Shown: piece by piece, positions 57,440-64,000 of the stretch
Layout: each line of letters starts with the position of its first letter
How positions within the stretch are numbered: position 1 is the stretch's first letter
DNA from: Marthasterias glacialis
Lineage: Eukaryota; Echinodermata; Asteroidea; Forcipulatida; Asteriidae
NCBI GenBank assembly: GCA_911728455.2
Contig: OU452223.1
Coordinates: 248,001 to 312,000, forward strand
Length of the DNA: 64,000 bases
Direction: 5' to 3'
Notes under the pieces: model-generated
Database searches by the model: none
Seen by the model: the letters and a program-made list of their open reading frames with translations, nothing else
What the model was told of the DNA's origin: nothing
Translations under genes and position numbers: made by a program

Positions 57440-57567
57440 TTGAGGCTCGCCAAAACCAGACTATTTTTAGTCCCACTCAGTCTCATTGTAATACCTTTAA
57501 TGTGAATAACAAGTAGACCTACAACAAGACCAGCAGGAAGTGGCCATAAATGACACTTCACTTTTAA

Positions 57568-57999
57568 CCCTCAGTCTCGTGGGTGGTACGCTTTTATTTG
57601 CAGCGAAAGCAAGCTTTTTAGCTTAGCGCGCTTAAACAAGTTTATTGACCCCGCTGAGCCAGGTTCTCCCAGAGTACTCTGCATCAGGTCGAGGTTGCAA
57701 TTTAGACCTGCGTATTCGGTTGTGTACTTCTGGCCCAGATTAATTGCAATTTTCGCATGTTTTTCCTCATATTGCTCATTGGAGGTACGTTAACTGCACC
57801 CAAAGGACCTTCAGTAGTACGTGAAGTGTAACACCAGGTCGCAATACACACAGTGTTTTGAGTGGATAACATTCGCTCTCTGGGCATGCCTGATGTCTCC
57901 TAAGGACCTTCAAGAAGAATACAGAAAGTTTTGCGCATAATAAAGCGTATTCATTTTTTATACGCAAATACGCAAATAAAAGCGTACCACCCATGTAAT
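57568..57999. mobile_element. Element with 22-bp perfect inverted repeat and TTAA-CCCT left end
   Basis: The left end is TTAA (57564-57567) plus CCCTCAGTCTCGTGGGTGG. A 22-bp segment at 57580-57601 (TGGGTGGTACGC...) is perfectly inverted at 57972-57993. The left end resembles the satellite-resident elements at 8916 and 10929 (TTAACCCTCAG), but the right side lacks an obvious matching CCCT end. Probably a non-autonomous DNA element. Confidence 0.5.
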
Positions 58000-58546
58000 A
58001 GAATGCAAAATGCGCACAATTGCCTGGGCAACACACACACTCGTAATCATTCGTATTATCCCCGAGTTTGTATAAAAACACTGGTTTAATGATACCACAG
58101 TACACTTCACGTCTGCAGGGTAACTGTAACCAACAGTCAAAAGGAAAACATGCTGGTTGCACATAATTATTGTTATTTTTATGTTTTCAATTTATGACAT
58201 TTTTTATAATTTAATTGGCGTTGGAATGAAAAGGAGTAGTTTTTCCTTTAGCCAAGTTGTTCCATGAGGCTAATGGACTGTTTTCTTCCTAAGGAGTGGG
58301 GTGCTCCCCTATTCATGGTCCCTGTGCTTTTATAATACATAGCAATTTTTCTAATAAGCTTTTTTCACTTAACAATCAAAACGGCCGCCGCCAAGGGTCC
58401 AGGGAGAAATAATAAGGCTTGATTGACAAATCTGAACATTTTTGGGGTCTGAAAAGTAAGAAATTAGCAGGTTAAAAATGTTCCCTTGTTAAAAAACTTG
58501 ATATAATTTGACCCCCTAATTACAGGCTGAAAACACAAAATCCAAG
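58000..58546. other. Anonymous sequence next to the right satellite
   Basis: No gene. Contains AAACGGCCGCCGCCAAGG near 58379. This and the following segment are conserved-looking but unannotated. Confidence 0.35.
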
Positions 58547-58570
58547 ATGGCCGCCAAAAATGGCGGCCAT
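58547..58570. promoter_or_regulatory. Hairpin of two ATGGCCGCC/ATGGCGGCC words
   Basis: ATGGCCGCCA, AAAA, TGGCGGCCAT: 10-bp arms with a 4-nt loop. AAGATGGC and AAATGGCGGC resemble the YY1 consensus AANATGGCGGC. It may be a regulatory pair or a foldback fragment. Confidence 0.35.
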
Positions 58571-58884
58571 TTTGAATTCCCAAAACCATTTCAGACTATC
58601 ACGTGACTCACCACCATCACTTTTCTGGCCAAAAAATCTAAAATAAGTGGAAATTATGTCCAAAAAGTTTTAAAAATCACTAAAAAACAGTAAAATCGTG
58701 TGACCCAAGGTCAAACAAATGGTTGCCATGGCAAAAGCTAAGCCCCTGTATCAATTGTTTTTTAGCAATATGATCCTAGATATAATTTGGGAAAAGTCAG
58801 AAAATTTCGCGGTGATCAGACTAAGGGTTTAAAAGTTACGGGGAAAAGATTGGTAGGGGGGCACAATGTGCCCCCCTGGTCCTC
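58571..58884. other. Anonymous sequence
   Basis: No gene; borders the right satellite block after a C-run near 58870. Confidence 0.35.
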
Positions 58885-61644
58885 AATACTATTTAATATT
58901 ATTTAGTATTATTTAGTATTATTTAATATTATTGAGTATTATTTAGTATTATTTAATATTAGTTAGTTCTATTTGGTGTTATTTAGTATTATTTAATATT
59001 ATTTAGTTTTATTTAGTATTACTTAGTATTATTTAGTACTATTTAATATTAATTAGTATTACTTAGTATTATTTAGTATTACTTAGTATTATTTAGTATT
59101 ACTTAGTATTATTCAGTATTACTTAGTATTATTTAGTATTACTTAGTATTATTTAGTATTATTTAAAATTACTTAGTATTATTTAGTATTACTTAGTATT
59201 ATTTAGTATTACTTAGTATTATTTAGTATTATTTAAAATTACTTAGTATTATTTAGTGTTATTTAGTGTTACTTAGTACAACTTAGTATTACTTAGTATT
59301 ATTTAGTACTATTTAGTATTAATGAGTATTACTTAGTATTATTTAGTACTATTTAATATTATTTAGTATTACTTAGTATTATTTAGTATTACTTAGTATT
59401 ATTTAGTAGTATTTAGTATTACTGAGTATATTTCTTATTATTTAGTATTATTTTGTATTATTTAATATTATTTAATATAATTTGGTATTATTTAGTATTA
59501 TTTAGTATTACTTAGGATTATTTAGTATTATTTATTAATTAATATTATTTAATATTATTTAGTATTACTTAATATTCTTTAGTGTTATTTAGTGTTACTT
59601 AGTATAACTTAGTATTATTTAGTACTATTTAGTAATAATGAGTATTACTTAGTATTATTTAGTACTATTTAATATTATTTAGTATTATTTAGTATTATTT
59701 AGTATTACTTAGTATTATTTAGTATTATTTAAAATTACTTAGTATTATTTAGTATTACTTAGTATTATTTAGTATTGTTAAATAATATTTAGTATTACTT
59801 AGTAATATTTAATATTATTTAGTAATACTTAGTATTATTTGGTATTAAATATTATGATTTAGTACTATTTGATATTATTTAATATTATTTAGTAGTATTT
59901 AATTTTACTTAGTATTATTTAGTATTATTTAGTATTATTTAGTATTTTTTATTATTATTTAATATTATTTAATATTATTTAGTATTATTTTGTGGTACTT
60001 AGTATTATTTAGTATTATTTGGTATTACTTAGTATTATTCAGTATTTTTTATATTTTATTGAATATTACTTAGTATTATTAAATGTTACTTAGTATTATT
60101 TAGTATTACTTAGTAATTTCTTATTATTTAGTGTTATTTAGTATTATTTAATATTATTTAGGAATATTTAGTATTACTTAGTATTATTTAGTATTATTTA
60201 AAATTACTTAGTATTATTTAGTGTTATTTAGTGTTACTTAGTACAACTTAGTATTACTTAGTATTATTTAGTACTATTTAGTATTAATGAGTATTACTTA
60301 GTATTATTTAGTACTATTTAATATTATTTAGTATTATTTAGTATTATTTAAAATTACTTAGTATTATTTAGTATTACTTAGTATTATTTAAAATTACTTA
60401 GTATTATTTAGTATTGTTAAATAATATTTAGTATTACTTAGTAATATTTAATATTATTTAATATTATTTAGTAGTATTTAATTTTACTTAGTATTATTTA
60501 GTATTATTTAGTATTATTTAGTATTTTTTATTATTATTTAACATTATTTAATATTATTTAGTATTATTTTGTATTACTTAGTATATTTAGTATTATTTGG
60601 TATTAGTATTATTCATTATTGTTTAGTATTATTTAATATTACTTAGTATTATTTCAAGTTACTTAGTATTATTTAGTATTACTGAGTATATTTCTTATTT
60701 ATTAGTATTATTTAGTATTACTTCGGATTATTTAGTGTTATTTATTAATTAATATTATTTAATATTATTTAGTATTATTTAATATTCTTTAATATTAAGT
60801 ATTATTTAGTATTATTTAGTAATACTTAATATTATTTGGTATTACTAAAAATTATTTTGTGTTTTTTAGTTTTGTGTAGTATTATTTAATATTACTTAGT
60901 ATTATTTAGTATTATTTGATATTATTTGGTATTATTTAGTTTTATTCATTTTTAATAATATTTAATATTATTTAGTACTAATTTATAATTTTGATATTAT
61001 TTAGTATTATTTATTATTTAATAAGATTTAATATTATTTAGTATTATTTAATATTTTAGTACTATTTAGTATATTTAGTATTATTTAGTATTACTTAGTC
61101 TTCTTTAATTTTATATAGTATTATTTGGTATTATTTAATTCTAGTTAGTATTATTTAGGATTAAGTGTTATTTGGTATTATTCAGTAGTATTTAATATTT
61201 AGTATAACTTAGTATTACTTAATATTATTTAGTATTATTTAGTTTTATTTAGTATTATTTATTATTTTTTAATATAATTTGGTACTATTTCTTATTATAT
61301 AGTATTATTTAGTAATACTTAGTAATATTTGGTATTATTCAGTATTATTTAGTATTATAATAGCAATATTTAGTAATATTTATTATTATGTAATACTATT
61401 TAGTGTTATTTAGTATTACTTAATATTTTTTCTATTGTTTAGTATTACTTAGTATTACTTAGTATTTCATTTGATTTAGTATTTTTAGTATTATTTGGTA
61501 TTTTTGGTTTTATTTGGCATTATTTAGTATAACTTAATATTAACAAATATTATTTAGTGTTATTTAGTATTACTTAGTATTATTTAGTATTTTGGTATTA
61601 TTCAGTATTACTCAATATTATTTAATTTAAATTACTATAATTTA
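58885..61644. repeat. AT-rich decanucleotide satellite, right block part 1
   Basis: Same decamer as the left block. Here TATTATTTAG and TATTACTTAG often alternate, giving a 20-bp period (clear at 59040-59420). Modules of a few hundred bases also repeat (compare 59240-59420 with 60210-60390). Confidence 0.95.
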
Positions 61645-61648
61645 TTAA

Positions 61649-61888
61649 CCCTTTAGAGACCATAGCGGCCGCAAGCGGCTGTAGCTAAAACGCCCATAGC
61701 GGCCGCAGACGGCCGCTGTGTTTGACCTCGTCTCATTGACCTGAAAAAGGTCATGATAGGTCACGTGATGAATTAACAATTCTCAATGTTTCCCATGGTA
61801 ACATTCTAACTTCTAAATGTAAAAAATACAGAAATTGCTGTTTAATATCTTCAGGGAAATATTTTTATTGAAATGGAAATGTTACAAA
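61649..61888. mobile_element. GC-rich insertion with TTAA-CCCTTT left end
   Basis: Starts TTAA (61645-61648) then CCCTTTAGAGACC, followed by repeated CATAGCGGCCGCA and ACGGCCGCTGTG words with two GCGGCCGC 8-mers, and then ordinary sequence with TCACGTGATG. The satellite resumes near 61889. The left end resembles piggyBac-type ends; the right end is not clear, so it may be truncated. Confidence 0.45.
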
Positions 61889-64000
61889 ATTGTTAGCATT
61901 ATTTAGTTTTATTTAGTATTATCTAGTTTAACTTATTATTTAGTGTTATTTAATATCATTTAGTATTATTCAATATTTAGTATTATTTGTTATTTGGTAT
62001 TATTTGGTAATATTTAGTTTTATTTATTATTATTTAGTATTATTTAGTGTAACTTAGTAATACCTAGTACTATTTGGTATTATTCAGCATTATTTTGTAA
62101 TATTTGGTATTATTTGGTATTATTTAGCATTTAATTTTATTTAGTGTTACTTAGTATTACGTAGTAATATTTGGTATTATTTAGTATTATTTAGAATTTG
62201 TTGGTTTCATTTAAAATTAGTTAGTATTATTTTGTATTATCAAATATTAATTAATATTTAGTATTTAATATTATTTAGTATATTAAGTTTTATTTAGTAT
62301 AACATAGTCTTATTTAATATTATTCATTATTATTTGGTATTCTTTAATGTTACTTAGTATTACTTAGTATTATTTAGTGTTATTTGGTATTTTTTTAGTA
62401 TTATCTCAAATTATTTAATATTATTTCTTAATATTTGGTATTATTTAGTATTACTTAGTATTATTTAGTATAACTTATTAATTAATATTTTTTAATATAC
62501 CTTAGTACTGTTTAATATTATTTAGTATTATTTAGTATTATTTAGTAAAATTTAGTATTATTTAGTATTGTTTCATAGAATTTGGTATTATTTAGCACTA
62601 TTTAGTATTACTTAGTATTACTTAATAATATTTCTTAATAATTAGTATTACTTAGTATTATTTATTATTTAATATAATTTAAAATACCTTAGTATTATTT
62701 AGTTTTATTTAATGATACTTAGTATCATTCAGTATTATTTAGTATTACTTAGTCTTCTTTCATATTAAATAGTAGTATTGTTTAGTATTATTTAAAATTA
62801 CTTAGTATTACTTGGTATTATTTCTTATTATTTAGTATTATTTAGTATTATTTCCTTTTATTTAATATAATTTTATTTTATTTAGTATTATTTAGTATTA
62901 AATATTATTTAGTGTTACTTAGTATTCAAAGTAATATTTGGTATTATTTAGTATTATGTAATATTATTTAGTATTACTTAGTATTATTTAGCATTTAATA
63001 TTATTCAGTGTTACTTAGTATTACTTAGTATTGTTTGGTATTATTCAGTATAATTTAATATTTGGTATTTAGTATTGTTTAATAACATTTAGTATCATTT
63101 AGTATTACTTAGCATTAAATAGTATTTAGTATTATCTAGTTTAACTTTGTATTAATTAAAATTATTTAATATCATTTAGTATTATTAAGTATTATTTAGT
63201 ATTATAAGGTATTATTTATCATTTAATATTATTTATTGTTACTTATTATTTGGTATTATTTAATATTACTTAGTGTTATTTAATATTATTTATAATTATT
63301 AAGTATTACTTAGTATTTAATTTTATTTAGTATATTTTAGTATTATTTGGTATGTTTTGGTTTTATTTGGTATGATTTACTATTACTTTTTTTATTATTA
63401 TTTAATATTATTTGGTATTATTTAGTCTTATTTAGTATTTGGTATTACATGGTATTATTAAGTATTACTTAATAATGTTAAATATTTAATATTCTTTAGT
63501 ATTATTTAGTATTAATTAATATTATTTAGTATTATTTAATATTCCTTAGTATTACTTAGTAATATTTAATATTATTTAGTAATATTTAGTAATAGTTAAT
63601 ACATAAAATTATTTAATAGTATTTAGTAATATTTAATTTTACTTTGTATTATTTAGTATTATTTGTTATTATTTGGTATTTAATATTATTTAATATTTAA
63701 AATTGTTTAATATTCTTTAGTATTATTTAGTATTACTTAGTATTACTTAGCATTAATTAGTATTATTTAGTATTATCTAGTACAACTTGGTATTATTTAG
63801 TATTATTTGGTGTTATTTAATATTATCTAGTGTTATTTAGTATTACTTAGTAATATTTGGTATCATTTGGTAATATTTGGTATTATTTAGTATTATCTAG
63901 TATAACTTAGTATTATTTAGTATTATTATTATCTAGTGTTATTTAGTATAAATGTATCATTTAATATTATTTAATATAACTTACTATTGTTTAGTATTAT
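61889..64000. repeat. AT-rich decanucleotide satellite, right block part 2
   Basis: Continues to the window edge with the same decamer and variants. No gene. Confidence 0.95.

Overview
The window is eukaryotic. It has no prokaryotic gene organisation, low coding density and very high repeat content. It carries BEL/Pao and non-LTR retroelements, tRNA-derived SINEs, many terminal-inverted-repeat (TIR) elements, satellites, and splice-like exon boundaries. The mix, together with frequent AGGCCTA words and a zinc-finger/tyrosine-recombinase-like gene of a type I associate with fish and marine invertebrates, suggests a marine invertebrate, perhaps an echinoderm or another invertebrate deuterostome. 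That placement is inference. No intact host gene is visible; the only long intact coding region belongs to a retrotransposon.

Layout. 1-14826 and 58885-64000 are two blocks of the same AT-rich decanucleotide satellite (consensus TATTATTTAG). They are interrupted by small GC-richer elements whose left ends start at TTAA-CCCT. 14827-15390 is a ~115-bp tandem repeat. 15852-16560 is a GC-rich island. 16823-27522 was one array of an ~80-bp satellite, now split by three insertions: 2.2 kb containing a GGGTCA/TGACCC-rich block, a 5'-truncated LINE, and a 1340-bp Harbinger-like TIR element with a TTA target duplication. 27523-37000 is a mosaic of TIR elements, a tRNA-derived SINE, a C-rich minisatellite and diverged duplications. 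37000-42240 is mostly anonymous sequence with one possible promoter and first exon near 40.5 kb.

42724-52426 (minus strand) is the most informative region. It holds a decayed multi-exon gene for a zinc-finger plus tyrosine-recombinase-like protein. A TIR element with large perfect palindromes is inserted in its long exon. Inside that element sits a complete, very young BEL/Pao retrotransposon with LTRs identical by eye, TTACC target duplication, and one uninterrupted gag-pol frame. Directly next to its 5' LTR, where the primer-binding site should be, are 13 nt perfectly complementary to a stretch inside the same LTR. This resembles the self-priming layout of Tf1/sushi elements. 52430-58885 holds two further copies of a TIR family, a LINE C-terminal fragment, short tandem repeats and one plausible orphan exon.

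Order of events by nesting: recombinase-like gene, then TIR element, then BEL insertion; and 80-bp satellite, then LINE and Harbinger-like insertions. All calls come from reading the sequence; no database search was possible.
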